Assembly (NCBI GenBank): GCA_018000995.1
Contig: JAGNIU010000003.1
Location: 1-64,000, forward strand
Direction: 5' to 3'
DNA: 64,000 nucleotides
From: Bacteroidia bacterium
GTDB taxonomy: Bacteria; Bacteroidota; Bacteroidia; B-17B0; Aurantibacillaceae
Below are positions 19,134 to 28,550 of the stretch, piece by piece; positions within the stretch are counted from its first letter, which is position 1, and each line of letters opens with the position of its first letter. The notes under the pieces are model-generated. The model worked only from the letters and a program-made list of their open reading frames with translations, did not search any database and was not told the origin of the DNA. The position numbers and the translations under genes were made by a program.

Positions 19134-21935
19134 ATGAAAAAATTTACATTAAGTTTAGGCGTATTTTTTTTATCGGTTGCGGCATTTGCACAAACCGGTT
19201 ATAAATTACAGCCGAATGTTACCGCTAACGATTATTTAGCAAACACCATAATTATTAAAGTTAAAGATTCGTTTAGGCCAATGTGTTCTGAGGAAAGCGT
19301 GAACATTCCTGCATTACAAAAAAGTTTTGCAGCAATAGGTTTAACTTCTATACGCAAAAAATTTGCCAACGAGAAACCGCCCCGCGAAAAATTTAATAAA
19401 GATGGAATTGCTATGGCTGACTTATCACTTATGTACGAATGTACATATGCCGGTGCTTTACCAATCGAAAAAGCAATAAATTCGTTATTAGCAAGTAAAG
19501 CTTTAGCATATGCTGAGCCACACTTTGTTCCAGTTATAACATATACACCTAACGATCCACAGGCAACAACAAGTGGGCAGTATCATATTGGTCGTATTAA
19601 TGCTTATAATGGATGGAACACAAGTCAAGGTGACACAACAATTGTAATTGGTATTACTGATACCGGTGTAGAATATACTCACTCTGATTTAGGAAGTAAT
19701 ATTAAATACAATTACTTAGACCCAATTAATAGTGTTGATGATGATGGTGATGGGTATGTAGATAATTTCCGTGGTTGGGATGCTGGGATGAATGATAATG
19801 ATGCTACTTGGCAAGGGAGTAATCATGGCGTTCACGTTTCAGGAATTTCTTCTGCAAAAACTGATAATGCTAATGGTGTAGCAGGTATAGGATTCAAATG
19901 TAAATTTTTACCAGTGAAAATTGCAAACGCTTCAGGTAGTTTAGTTGGAGCTTATGAAGGAATTAAATACGCTGCTGATCACGGTTGCAAGGTTATCAAT
20001 TGCTCTTGGGGCGGTCCGGGCGGCGGACAAGCTGGTCAGGATGTTATTAATTATGCAACGATAAATAAAGATGCATTAGTAGTTTGCGCTGCAGGTAACA
20101 CAGGTTTGGATGAGCTTTTCTATCCGGGTGCATATGAATATGTATTAGCAGTAGTTAACACACAATCAAGCGATATTATTAATACAAGTTCTACTTACGG
20201 TTATTGGACTGATGTGAGCGCTCCTGGAACAAACATTAATTCAACAATTCAAGGAAACTCTTATAGTAATGCATTTACCGGTACTTCAATGTCAGCACCT
20301 GTTGTTGCTGGAGTTGTTGGTATTGTAAGAAGTTTTTTCCCTTCATATTCAGCTTTACAAGCCGGAGAAAGAGTTAAAACAACAACATTTAACAATTATT
20401 CTTTGCCAATTAACAGCGGACGAAAAGATAAATTAGGTACTGGTCGTGTAGATTTAGGTCGCGCATTAACTGATCCATTATCACCATCTGTTGTTTATAG
20501 TAAACTTGTATTTGATGATAAGAATGATGATATTTTTAATTTAAATGATACTTTAAGAATTGGTGGTTTATTCACAAACTACCTTGCTGCAACTTCTGCT
20601 TTAACAGCAACCTTAGCTACTCTTAATCCAGGTGTTGTTAATTTATCAAACACTGTTTCTATCGGTTCATTGGCCATGATGGGAACGATATCTAATACAG
20701 CAACTCCATTTAGTTTTAGAATTGTTTCTACTTTCACACCAAATACTCCCATCAACTATACGTTAACAGTTAAAGATGGAACTTACACCGCTCGTCAGTA
20801 TTTTACTGTACTGGCTAATGTTGATTATATTAATATCACAGTTAACGATGTTCTAACTACTGCAACAAGTAAAGGAAGAGATTTTTATAGCGCGGATGGT
20901 CAAGCTAACGGACTTGGTTTTATGTATCAAACACAAAATTTAATTTATGATGGCGGTTTAATGATTGGTGTGGATGCAGCAAATGTATCTGATTGTGTTC
21001 GTGGAACAGGAGCAACTAACGACGCTGAATTTAAAATCTCAACAAATATTTCGGAAATTAAAACAGGGGCATTAAGTAATTTTGATACTTATGCAAAATA
21101 CAGTGACTCTGCTTCAGCTTCGATTATTGGTTTAGAAGTTGATCAACGTACTTGGGCATGGAACTCAACTCCCGATAAAAAATATGTGATTTGGGAATAT
21201 GTCATCAAAAATAATTCAACAACTACTTATACAAGTATGTATGCCGGTATTTGTGCCGACTGGGATATTGATGCAACAACTTTTGCAAATAATAAATCAG
21301 CATATGATGGAAGCAACAAAATGGGTTATAGTTGGTGTACAAATCCCGGCGGAAAATATGCCGGTATTAAATTGTTAACTAGTTCTGCTCCTCCTAATTT
21401 TTACGCAGTAGATAACGTTACCGGTGGTGGTGGTGGTGTAGATATTTCCGGGGGCTTTCCAACGAATATAAAATATCAAACACTGTCAACTCAGCGTTTG
21501 GCAGCCGGAAGCGTGAGCGTTACAGGTAATGACGTTATTAATGTAATGGGTGCAGGGCCATACACAGTTGCTCCAGGTCAATCTGTTGTTGTTGCCTTTG
21601 CTTTAATAGCGGGTGATAGTTTATTAGATTTACAAAACAGTGCAGCAGCGGCACAAATAAAATATAGCGGTGTAGCAGCAGGTGTTAAAGAAAATAATAT
21701 AACTAATAATACCGTTTTGGTTTATCCAAATCCCGCCACTGATAAAATTAATGTAACGGTTAAAAATAAAATGGAAAATGATTTATTAGTTTACGATGTT
21801 ACCGGAAAATTAGTTTATCAAAACACCCTTACAGCATCAACTGTAATCAACACCGAAAAATGGAGTAGAGGAATTTACTTTGTGAAAGTATCGAATGCGG
21901 AAGGTGTGAGTACAACGAAGATAGTACTACACTAA
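19134..21935 (+). CDS. Subtilisin-family (S8) serine protease with type A T9SS sorting tail
   Basis: The protein has 933 residues: a signal peptide (to about residue 19), a propeptide-like region, then an S8 catalytic domain with the triad Asp176 (ITDTGVEYTHSD), His231 (NHGVHVSG) and Ser385 (GTSMSAP). An acidic loop, DDDGDGYVD (202-210), resembles a calcium site. A large beta-rich region follows, and the C-terminal type A sorting domain has VYPNPATDKINV and ends GIYFVKVSNAEGVSTTKIVL. It is probably exported by T9SS and attached to or released from the cell surface, where it degrades proteins. A single gene with a terminator downstream. Confidence 0.92.
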   Translation: MKKFTLSLGVFFLSVAAFAQTGYKLQPNVTANDYLANTIIIKVKDSFRPMCSEESVNIPALQKSFAAIGLTSIRKKFANEKPPREKFNKDGIAMADLSLMYECTYAGALPIEKAINSLLASKALAYAEPHFVPVITYTPNDPQATTSGQYHIGRINAYNGWNTSQGDTTIVIGITDTGVEYTHSDLGSNIKYNYLDPINSVDDDGDGYVDNFRGWDAGMNDNDATWQGSNHGVHVSGISSAKTDNANGVAGIGFKCKFLPVKIANASGSLVGAYEGIKYAADHGCKVINCSWGGPGGGQAGQDVINYATINKDALVVCAAGNTGLDELFYPGAYEYVLAVVNTQSSDIINTSSTYGYWTDVSAPGTNINSTIQGNSYSNAFTGTSMSAPVVAGVVGIVRSFFPSYSALQAGERVKTTTFNNYSLPINSGRKDKLGTGRVDLGRALTDPLSPSVVYSKLVFDDKNDDIFNLNDTLRIGGLFTNYLAATSALTATLATLNPGVVNLSNTVSIGSLAMMGTISNTATPFSFRIVSTFTPNTPINYTLTVKDGTYTARQYFTVLANVDYINITVNDVLTTATSKGRDFYSADGQANGLGFMYQTQNLIYDGGLMIGVDAANVSDCVRGTGATNDAEFKISTNISEIKTGALSNFDTYAKYSDSASASIIGLEVDQRTWAWNSTPDKKYVIWEYVIKNNSTTTYTSMYAGICADWDIDATTFANNKSAYDGSNKMGYSWCTNPGGKYAGIKLLTSSAPPNFYAVDNVTGGGGGVDISGGFPTNIKYQTLSTQRLAAGSVSVTGNDVINVMGAGPYTVAPGQSVVVAFALIAGDSLLDLQNSAAAAQIKYSGVAAGVKENNITNNTVLVYPNPATDKINVTVKNKMENDLLVYDVTGKLVYQNTLTASTVINTEKWSRGIYFVKVSNAEGVSTTKIVLH

Positions 21936-21957
21936 TTTTAATTTGAAACTGTAAATT

Positions 21958-21991
21958 AAAGGTCTGTGAATAATTCACGGACCTTTTTATT
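21958..21991 (+). terminator. Intrinsic terminator of the subtilisin gene
   Basis: A 13-bp stem (21958-21970 with 21974-21986, one G-U pair) with a 3-nt loop, followed by a T-rich tract on the plus strand. It lies between convergent genes. Confidence 0.85.
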
Positions 21992-24900
21992 TATACCTTA
22001 AATCCAACAAAGCAAATGTCATCTGTTTGTGGTAAATTTCCTTTCCACTTCAAGTGGTCTTTTATCAAAATATCTTTCTGTGTGTTTACATCCTTATCGT
22101 TAATCTGCAACAGTAATTGTTTTAAACGCGCTTTGCCGTAACGCTTTTCTGTTTTATTTTCTAATTGATCTGCAAAGCCATCAGTGGTGAAATAAATCAC
22201 ATCATTCGGTTCCAGCTGCACCATATAGGTGGTGAAATTATTTCCCTGACCGGAAGTGTTCAGTCCGCCAATAGCTTTACGATTGCCTTTATATTCTAAT
22301 AATTCATTATTACGTGCCAAAAAGAAATAATGAATGGCTGAAGAAAATAAAAGCATTTTAGTGTTGGTATTATAAATGCCAAACGAAATATCAAGCCCGT
22401 CTAATATTTCATCGTCAGAATATTTATTTAGAGCACCTTGCAAAGCTGTACTTAAATATTCCAGTATAAGTGCAGGATCTGTGAAACCCTTTCCTTCTAC
22501 AGCTTGCTTAATATAATCAGAAGCTAGAATGGTGAGCAATGAACCTGAAACGCCATGCCCTGTACAATCGCCAACCGCTAAAAAAATATTTTTATCACGT
22601 TTTTCAAACCAATAGAAATCACCACCAAGCGAATCTCTTTGACTAAAAATTAGAAAAGATTCGGGTAAGATTTCTTTTAGTAACTCTTCGGTTGGCATTA
22701 GTGCACTTTGAATTCGGCGCGCATAAGTAATGTTATCTGAAATGTCTTTATTTTTTTCGGAGATGATTTCTTTAAACTGTATTTGCTCAATTACAGTGGC
22801 CGCCGATTCGTTTATCTCTTTAATTAAAGCTTTATGTTGGTCGGAAAAATTATTGACAATAGGTGATAAAAGATTTACAGATGCAAATAAGTTGCCATTA
22901 ATAGTGATAGGTAAACTTATAACAGCTTTAGCGCCTCTAGACAACCATAACTTGTCTTCTTCGCTTAAATCTTGGTCGTTTTCAAAATCAGGTTTCTCGT
23001 AGATGTGACCTTTTAAATGATTAGGTATTGTTGGCACATCTTTTGTTGAAATAAATTTACTGGTGATATCAGAAGTTTCAGGGTCTTTAAAAAATAAATT
23101 TCCTGTGTTGCGTTCCAAATCATGAACTAAAATACTTACGCGAAGAACATTTTCTATATTATCCGACAACAATTCAATAATGCCTTTATACACATCATTT
23201 AAATTGTTGTAAGAAATTAATTTGGTTTTCGATTCATTTAAAATTTCTAATTGTTTCGAATAGTTTTCAATAATGCGGTTCTGTTCGTACTGCACAAAAT
23301 AGCTGGTAAAACTGGTACAAATATCTTTCACCATTATAGCTGTGTCGGCATTGTAAGCATTTTTGTGTAGCGAAAAGAAACCAAAGAAGCCGTAGGTTTT
23401 TGAGGCGTGGGTAATCGGAAAAATAACTGCAGATTTATAAATGTCAACAGGCTGATGGAGATTTTTATAAAGCGTTCTCCCGTCTTCGTCTAATTCAAAC
23501 TCAAAAACATTATTTTTATAATCATGTAGCCATTCTATTAATTTGCTATTAATTGAATTTGTAACGGAATTAACTTTATAATCTGTGGTGCTTAAACTAT
23601 AAGTGTGTAATACAGGATGGTACTTATCAAAAATATTCACACTAAAATAATGACTCTTATCTGAATTATTACCAAGCAAAGTTAAAATTTTGGCGTACAT
23701 GTTTGTGGTTTCGTTAGACGAAAGCACGATTTCTTTTACTAAATTAATTACATACAAATCTGCGTTGTGTTGCCTTAGTTTTTCTTCTGCCAAAACCCGT
23801 TCAGTAACATCTCTGCAAATTACCTGAGCGCCATCGTAACTGTTATCTTGCGCGCTGTACTTAAACAAAACGGATTGACCAACCCATAACGTTCGCCCAT
23901 CTTTAGTTGTAAACGGAAATTCACGGTATGATTCCTGTATTTTATTTTTAATTTGTTCTTTGTAAAAAGCTTCAATTTTATGTTTGTAATCTTCACGAAC
24001 TAAAATTTTGTAACTTTTTCCAATTAACTCTTCCTTACTATAACCGGTGTATTCGGTTGTTACATCATTAATGTAATCGAAATGTCCTTTTATGTCGGTA
24101 GTGTATATTATATCCTTTGCGTTCTCTACTAATTTCCTAAACTGTTCTTCATACTCTTTGCGTTCAGTAATATCATTACCAATTCCAACAACAATACCAT
24201 TTTCCAAAGTAGTATTGTTCCAACGAATCCATTTCTGCCTATTGTTTTTTGTTTGCAAAAGAATAGTGGCTGTGGTTTCTAATTCTCCATTCTGTATTTT
24301 AGACAGAGAGTTTGTTTCCTCGCCCTGTAGCTTTCTGATTTCCCACCAACCACGCCCTAATACTTCCTCTTCACTAAAACCTAAAACTTTTGTAAACGTT
24401 TTATTAATATAAATGATATCTCCGTTTTGTTTCGCAGCTATTACCAACGAACCCCCGTCGTTAATAACTGTATTAGCAAAAATTAATCGGTCTGATAATC
24501 TAAGTCGGATGTAAGTTCCTATAATGGATACGAACAAAATAAACGTTGTGCCAATAATGTAAAGTGTATTACTGAATAATGGAATGCTAACAATTGTTGT
24601 GATATAGAACGATATGGCAGTAATGAGTATCGAAAATATTACAAAGTGCACTGTTTTTTCGAAGATAACCGTACCTAAGCTTAAAATAACTATTTGACAA
24701 ATAACAAAAAATGGATCTAGAGATGAGAAATAACACAAGAAGACAAAATTGAAAACTACAAGACTATAAGCGGCTGTTAAAATGATGGAAATATTGTTTT
24801 TAACTTCTTCAACAAAATAAGAAAGCAATGTAATAACTAACAATAAAATGGCTAGCGCGAACGACAAATAAAGTTTATCGTCATATTCGTTAGTGATAAA

Positions 24901-25239
24901 TGAATATGCCAGAGCGCCTAAAGAAATCATTGCCGCTCCTAAAAACAAAAGGATGCGACTGCTATAAAGATTAAGGATGCCGGATTCTGTTGCATCAGTT
25001 AAATCATTATTTAAGCCTCTTTTTTTACGTAAATAAAATGCAACGCAGGCAATTATAACCAAAAGGAAGATGACCCCGCAAATTTTTATATTCTGCGTTA
25101 AAGCGAAATGAGAATTTAAATGTATTGTTAAACCAAACAAAGTTTTGTGGTTAATCCAACCATCTAAGCTTAGCGCCAACCAATAATGGCAAATACAAAG
25201 AACAGTTTGTTTGCTTTTATGCCAATACAAAAAGAGCAA
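21991..25239 (-). CDS. Membrane PAS-PAS-GAF-GAF-SpoIIE (PP2C-type) serine phosphatase
   Basis: The protein has 1082 residues. The N-terminal quarter holds several hydrophobic helices (for example IKICGVIFLLVIIACVAFYL near residue 51, and more to about 240). Two PAS domains follow (about 255-360 and 365-480; each is followed by a DITERK or DVTERV type C-cap), then two GAF-like regions (about 495-640 and 660-815), and a C-terminal SpoIIE/PP2C phosphatase domain with SLGGDFYWFE, GDCTGHGVSG, TDGFADQ and TDDICFV supplying the metal-binding Asp residues. It is probably a sensor that controls a partner-switching (anti-sigma/anti-anti-sigma) target by dephosphorylation, but no such partner is encoded nearby. 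The start is uncertain: the frame opens with TTG and has no ATG for about 100 codons. Confidence 0.85.
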   Translation of the reverse strand: MLFLYWHKSKQTVLCICHYWLALSLDGWINHKTLFGLTIHLNSHFALTQNIKICGVIFLLVIIACVAFYLRKKRGLNNDLTDATESGILNLYSSRILLFLGAAMISLGALAYSFITNEYDDKLYLSFALAILLLVITLLSYFVEEVKNNISIILTAAYSLVVFNFVFLCYFSSLDPFFVICQIVILSLGTVIFEKTVHFVIFSILITAISFYITTIVSIPLFSNTLYIIGTTFILFVSIIGTYIRLRLSDRLIFANTVINDGGSLVIAAKQNGDIIYINKTFTKVLGFSEEEVLGRGWWEIRKLQGEETNSLSKIQNGELETTATILLQTKNNRQKWIRWNNTTLENGIVVGIGNDITERKEYEEQFRKLVENAKDIIYTTDIKGHFDYINDVTTEYTGYSKEELIGKSYKILVREDYKHKIEAFYKEQIKNKIQESYREFPFTTKDGRTLWVGQSVLFKYSAQDNSYDGAQVICRDVTERVLAEEKLRQHNADLYVINLVKEIVLSSNETTNMYAKILTLLGNNSDKSHYFSVNIFDKYHPVLHTYSLSTTDYKVNSVTNSINSKLIEWLHDYKNNVFEFELDEDGRTLYKNLHQPVDIYKSAVIFPITHASKTYGFFGFFSLHKNAYNADTAIMVKDICTSFTSYFVQYEQNRIIENYSKQLEILNESKTKLISYNNLNDVYKGIIELLSDNIENVLRVSILVHDLERNTGNLFFKDPETSDITSKFISTKDVPTIPNHLKGHIYEKPDFENDQDLSEEDKLWLSRGAKAVISLPITINGNLFASVNLLSPIVNNFSDQHKALIKEINESAATVIEQIQFKEIISEKNKDISDNITYARRIQSALMPTEELLKEILPESFLIFSQRDSLGGDFYWFEKRDKNIFLAVGDCTGHGVSGSLLTILASDYIKQAVEGKGFTDPALILEYLSTALQGALNKYSDDEILDGLDISFGIYNTNTKMLLFSSAIHYFFLARNNELLEYKGNRKAIGGLNTSGQGNNFTTYMVQLEPNDVIYFTTDGFADQLENKTEKRYGKARLKQLLLQINDKDVNTQKDILIKDHLKWKGNLPQTDDICFVGFKV

Positions 25240-25392
25240 AAACTAAAAATAGAAGTTGGTAATTTGAACAAAAATAAGAGTTAAGGCAAGGCCTATGTTA
25301 AAAACGGGGCAGAGTTATTAAGATGAGACTTTTAATAAGTTGTTTACAGGCCTCCATAAACAAGAACATTAAAAACAGACCTTTAGTTTCGA

Positions 25393-27552
25393 ATGTTTAA
25401 AAATTTACATATGCAAAATAGATTTCAAAGGATATTTGTTTTGTTTTTACTCTTTACCGCTTCGAGCTTGTTTTCACAATCTAACAAAGAGCTTGAAGAA
25501 GAAGCCTATTATCATTTTAGTAATAAGGATTATAGAAAAGCTTACGAGCTATATGATAAACTTTATGCCAAAAACCCAAAAGATTTAGATTATAAATTTA
25601 AATTAGGCTATTGCTGCTTATTTTACGCTGAAAAGAAGGATAGAGCCATTGAAATATTTGAAGACATTAAGGCTAATAACAGCAAAAAATCAAAGGATAT
25701 AGATTATTATGTTGGAAAAGCTTATCATGTAAATTACCGTTTTAGTGATGCTATAAAATCATTTGAAACTTATATTGCTACGGTTGGCAGTAAGGTTAGT
25801 GATGATGATAAATTATTTGTAGAAGATGCTAAGCAAACCATTAAAAATTGTAATAATGGTATAGAATTAATTGATAAAAAAGTACAAGCTGATATTACAA
25901 ATATAGGTTCACCCATAAATACAGATGAAGTTGAAGGTGTGCCTGTAATTACCGCCGATGAATCGATGATGATATTTACCTATGCCGGTAAAAAAAGTAT
26001 GGGCGGGAAGTTAAATGATGAATTGAAAGCCGACGAGAATGGACAATTCAGAGAAGATGTTTTTATGAGTGTAAAAACAGCCGACTCAACTTGGAGCGAA
26101 CCTATAGGAATTCCTTCTTTAAATACAAATGGAAATGATGCAGCAATAGCTATTTCGCCAGATGGACAAACTATATTCTCGTTTAGTAGTAATAATGATT
26201 TAGGGGATTTGTACCAAAGTAATTTAATTGGTAACGATTGGACTAAACCTTCAAAATTAAATAAAAACGTAAACACCGAGGCTTGGGAAGGAAGTTGCTC
26301 GATGACGGCTGACGGAAGATATTTATTTTTTGCCAGCGAACGTAAAGGTGGGTTAGGTGGAAGAGATATTTATGTATCGGAAAAAGTAAATGGCGATTGG
26401 GGTCCGGCAAGTAACTTAGGTTCAAAAATTAATACACCTACAGATGAAGATGCACCTTTTATTCACCCTGATGGTATAACATTATTCTTTAGTTCAAAAG
26501 GCCATACCAGTATTGGTGGTTATGATATAATGTTCTCTCTTAAAAAAGATGGCGAGTGGTTAGAACCAAAAAACATGGGTATTCCACTTAACACAACTGA
26601 AGACGACAGATATTATGTAATTAATGCAAAAGGCGATAAAGGATTTTTCTCTTCTGATAGAGGTGGTGCCGGTGGAAAAGGAAAACAAGATATTTATGTA
26701 GTAACGCCCGGTATTTTAGGTGAGAAGCCAATTATCGCTATGTTAAAGGGGACTGTTTATGGAAACGATATTCCAATGGAAGGAAAAATTGAAGTATTTA
26801 AAGTTGCAACCAACTCTTTAATCGGACCATTTTATTCTAACAAAGTATCCGGTAAATATCTCTTGGCTTTAAGTCCCGGTTACGTTTATAAAATTAAATG
26901 TACTGCTGTAGGTTTCGATCCCATCGAAGAAGAAATGGATATCGAGAACTTAGATAAATTCTTAGAAGTAAAGAAAGATTTCTATTTGTATTCGCCCGAC
27001 TTTAAACCAACCAATACAAATGTTCCAATTTCTAGTATGACAGGAACTGCAATTCCAAATTCAACTACAGTTGCAACAACCGAGACTACTGCTACCACAA
27101 CCGAAACAACAACAAGCGTTGCAACTGAAACACCAACTACTACAACACCAACTGATCCATGTGATCCTGGTGCTAAATTACCTGACTTTACTCCGTTAAA
27201 AGGTAAGTCGTTAAACAACCCTGATGTGTACGCGCAACTATTATCTATAGGTGGAAATATTTGTGTAAGCAATATGATTTTTAAAGTGCAGATTGCTGCG
27301 TACCGTCACCCTGAAAATTATAAGTACGATCATTTAGCTCAATACGGTAAACCTGAAATTGTAAATTACCCTGATGGTATCACCCGTTTCACACAAATGG
27401 AATTTAAAACATTAAAGGATGCAGAAGCTCAACGTCAGAAAGCAATTGCAAAAGGACAAAAAGATGCTTGGGTAGTTGGATTTGTAGATGGTAAACGCTA
27501 TTCGTTAGAAGAATTAATAATGTTAGATTTCTTAGGTAAATCAATTAACTAA
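25393..27552 (+). CDS. Envelope protein with TPR, PD40 propeller, CRD and SPOR-like domain
   Basis: The protein has 719 residues. A signal peptide follows either of two ATGs (25393, or 25411, which gives MQNRFQRIFVLFLLF). TPR repeats come next (about 30-150), then WD40/PD40-like propeller blades (about 185-440; SPDGQTIFSFSS, FASERKGGLGGRDIYVSE, FFSSDRGGAGGKGKQDIYVV), a carboxypeptidase-regulatory-like beta domain (about 455-530), a Thr-rich linker (about 545-590), and a C-terminal segment resembling SPOR (FKVQIAAYR ... DAEAQRQKA ... KDAWVVGFVDGKR). TPR-propeller-CRD matches the T9SS protein PorE, except that PorE ends in an OmpA domain. SPOR domains bind peptidoglycan strands, so the anchoring logic may be the same. 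A REP-like unit abuts its stop codon. Confidence 0.8.
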   Translation: MFKNLHMQNRFQRIFVLFLLFTASSLFSQSNKELEEEAYYHFSNKDYRKAYELYDKLYAKNPKDLDYKFKLGYCCLFYAEKKDRAIEIFEDIKANNSKKSKDIDYYVGKAYHVNYRFSDAIKSFETYIATVGSKVSDDDKLFVEDAKQTIKNCNNGIELIDKKVQADITNIGSPINTDEVEGVPVITADESMMIFTYAGKKSMGGKLNDELKADENGQFREDVFMSVKTADSTWSEPIGIPSLNTNGNDAAIAISPDGQTIFSFSSNNDLGDLYQSNLIGNDWTKPSKLNKNVNTEAWEGSCSMTADGRYLFFASERKGGLGGRDIYVSEKVNGDWGPASNLGSKINTPTDEDAPFIHPDGITLFFSSKGHTSIGGYDIMFSLKKDGEWLEPKNMGIPLNTTEDDRYYVINAKGDKGFFSSDRGGAGGKGKQDIYVVTPGILGEKPIIAMLKGTVYGNDIPMEGKIEVFKVATNSLIGPFYSNKVSGKYLLALSPGYVYKIKCTAVGFDPIEEEMDIENLDKFLEVKKDFYLYSPDFKPTNTNVPISSMTGTAIPNSTTVATTETTATTTETTTSVATETPTTTTPTDPCDPGAKLPDFTPLKGKSLNNPDVYAQLLSIGGNICVSNMIFKVQIAAYRHPENYKYDHLAQYGKPEIVNYPDGITRFTQMEFKTLKDAEAQRQKAIAKGQKDAWVVGFVDGKRYSLEELIMLDFLGKSIN

Positions 27553-27600
27553 TTGATTGCGTCATCCTGAGCTTGCCGAAGGGCAATTAACTAATTGATT
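27542..27600. repeat. REP-like unit flanked by 17-bp direct repeats
   Basis: CAATTAACTAATTGATT occurs at 27542-27558 and again, identically, at 27584-27600. Between them lie 25 bp containing GTCATCCTGAGCTTGCCGAA, whose core recurs at 29009-29021 and 62545-62557. The left copy spans the stop codon of the upstream gene. It looks like a short element inserted with target duplication, or a tandem duplication around it. Confidence 0.75.
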
Positions 27601-27690
27601 TGAGATTGCGTTAGTAATCGAAGGACAAAGTAGGATAGACTAGGAGATTCGAAAAATACTGCATAGCAGTGTACTAATAGTTTGTTTGTG
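27601..27690. repeat. Degenerate REP-like sequence
   Basis: GATTGCGTTAGTAATCGAAGGA after the right direct repeat echoes the GATTGCGTC...CGAAGG of the preceding unit. It is followed by a short hairpin, ACTGC-ATA-GCAGT, near 27658-27670. No ORF is present. Confidence 0.35.
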
Positions 27691-27698
27691 TTAATTAT

Positions 27699-27732
27699 AA
27701 AAGCCCCGACAGTTTATGCCGGGGCTTTTTTT
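27699..27732. terminator. Bidirectional intrinsic terminator
   Basis: The stem AAAAGCCCCG (27699-27708) pairs with CGGGGCTTTT (27720-27729) with T-runs on both strands. It serves the gene ending at 27552 and the convergent gene ending at 27750. Confidence 0.88.
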
Positions 27733-27749
27733 ATGAGGAAATAATTAGA

Positions 27750-28379
27750 TTATTTACTAACCAATAATTTTTTAGTTGATTTACGGTTACCAGAACTCAC
27801 TTCAATAAAATAATTTCCTGAAGCAATACTTTGAGGTAATTCGAAATTGTATTCGTAATTATCAGCTACTAAATTCAAATCGCTAACAAAAACTTTTACT
27901 TCTTGTCCGGCTACATTAAATAGCTTAATGCTTACAGTAGAAGTTTCAGTTAATCCAAAACTAACTTTTACATTAGTAGTTGCTGGGTTTGGAAACAGGT
28001 TGTAGTTGTTTAAGAAATTATTTGCTGTTTCATTAATACCAACACCTGATACAACTGTAATTGTACCTTTCATTCCACTTGGACCATGAAAACCGCACAT
28101 GTAATAAACGGTACCTACTGTGGTTGCGGAAAATGTGTGTGTAGAGGTTAACGACCCCCATCCACCGCTAACTGTTCCTGTAATACCGGCTGTCCAGTTA
28201 GATAAATCTACTTGATTAAGAGGATGTCCGCCGCTTGCAGCAATAACAACCATGTCGCCAACGGCAACAGTTAATGAGGCGGGAGAATACGTGAACCCAC
28301 TAATGTTAACAGTAAAAGTAGTGGCTTTAGTGCTAAAAAGGGCAATGCAAATAAATAAAACTAGGTAGATTTTTTTCAT
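27750..28379 (-). CDS. Plastocyanin/azurin-like cupredoxin with type A T9SS sorting tail
   Basis: The protein has 209 residues from ATG 28377-28379 (MKKIYLVLFICIALF, a signal peptide); the frame is open nine codons further upstream but lacks signal-peptide character there. A cupredoxin domain of about 90 residues carries the full type 1 copper set: His52 (GGHP), Cys95, His98 and Met103 in CGFHGPSGM, with the C-x2-H-x4-M spacing of plastocyanin. A type A sorting domain follows (NLFPNPATTNVKVSF ... GNYFIEVSSGNRKSTKKLLV). It is probably an electron carrier or copper-binding protein exported to the cell surface by T9SS, unlike ordinary periplasmic cupredoxins. Confidence 0.88.
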   Translation of the reverse strand: MKKIYLVLFICIALFSTKATTFTVNISGFTYSPASLTVAVGDMVVIAASGGHPLNQVDLSNWTAGITGTVSGGWGSLTSTHTFSATTVGTVYYMCGFHGPSGMKGTITVVSGVGINETANNFLNNYNLFPNPATTNVKVSFGLTETSTVSIKLFNVAGQEVKVFVSDLNLVADNYEYNFELPQSIASGNYFIEVSSGNRKSTKKLLVSK

Positions 28380-28480
28380 ATAATTTGGGTTTAAGGTTAT
28401 ATACAAAAGTAAAGGATTTTAATTCAAAAAAACAATTTAAAGAGGTAAATACAAGGCGGCTCTTTTAATTAAAAAATGAA

Positions 28481-28508
28481 GTCATGCTGCCCACGAAGCG
28501 GTGTGCAG
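28481..28508. repeat. Short extragenic palindrome, possible diverged REP
   Basis: GTCATG is followed by CTGCCCAC (28487-28494) pairing with GTGTGCAG (28501-28508), with one mismatch and a 6-nt loop. The GTCATnCTG head resembles the unit at 27561. It is intergenic, beside a terminator. Confidence 0.35.
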
Positions 28509-28514
28509 TCTCTC

Positions 28515-28550
28515 AAAAAAAAGCCCCGAAATTATTTCGGGGCTTTTTTT
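28515..28550 (-). terminator. Intrinsic terminator of the PUR-domain gene
   Basis: The perfect stem AAGCCCCGAA / TTCGGGGCTT, extended by A/T runs, surrounds a 5-nt loop. It starts inside the stop codon of the gene ending at 28549. Confidence 0.88.

Noticed and set aside
25240-25392. Upstream extension of the SpoIIE protein or a small gene
   Set aside because: No start or recognisable product; it is treated as intergenic, with the phosphatase start left uncertain.
28380-28406. Nine-codon longer start for the cupredoxin
   Set aside because: The extra residues are polar and precede a perfect MKK-type signal peptide, so the downstream ATG is preferred.
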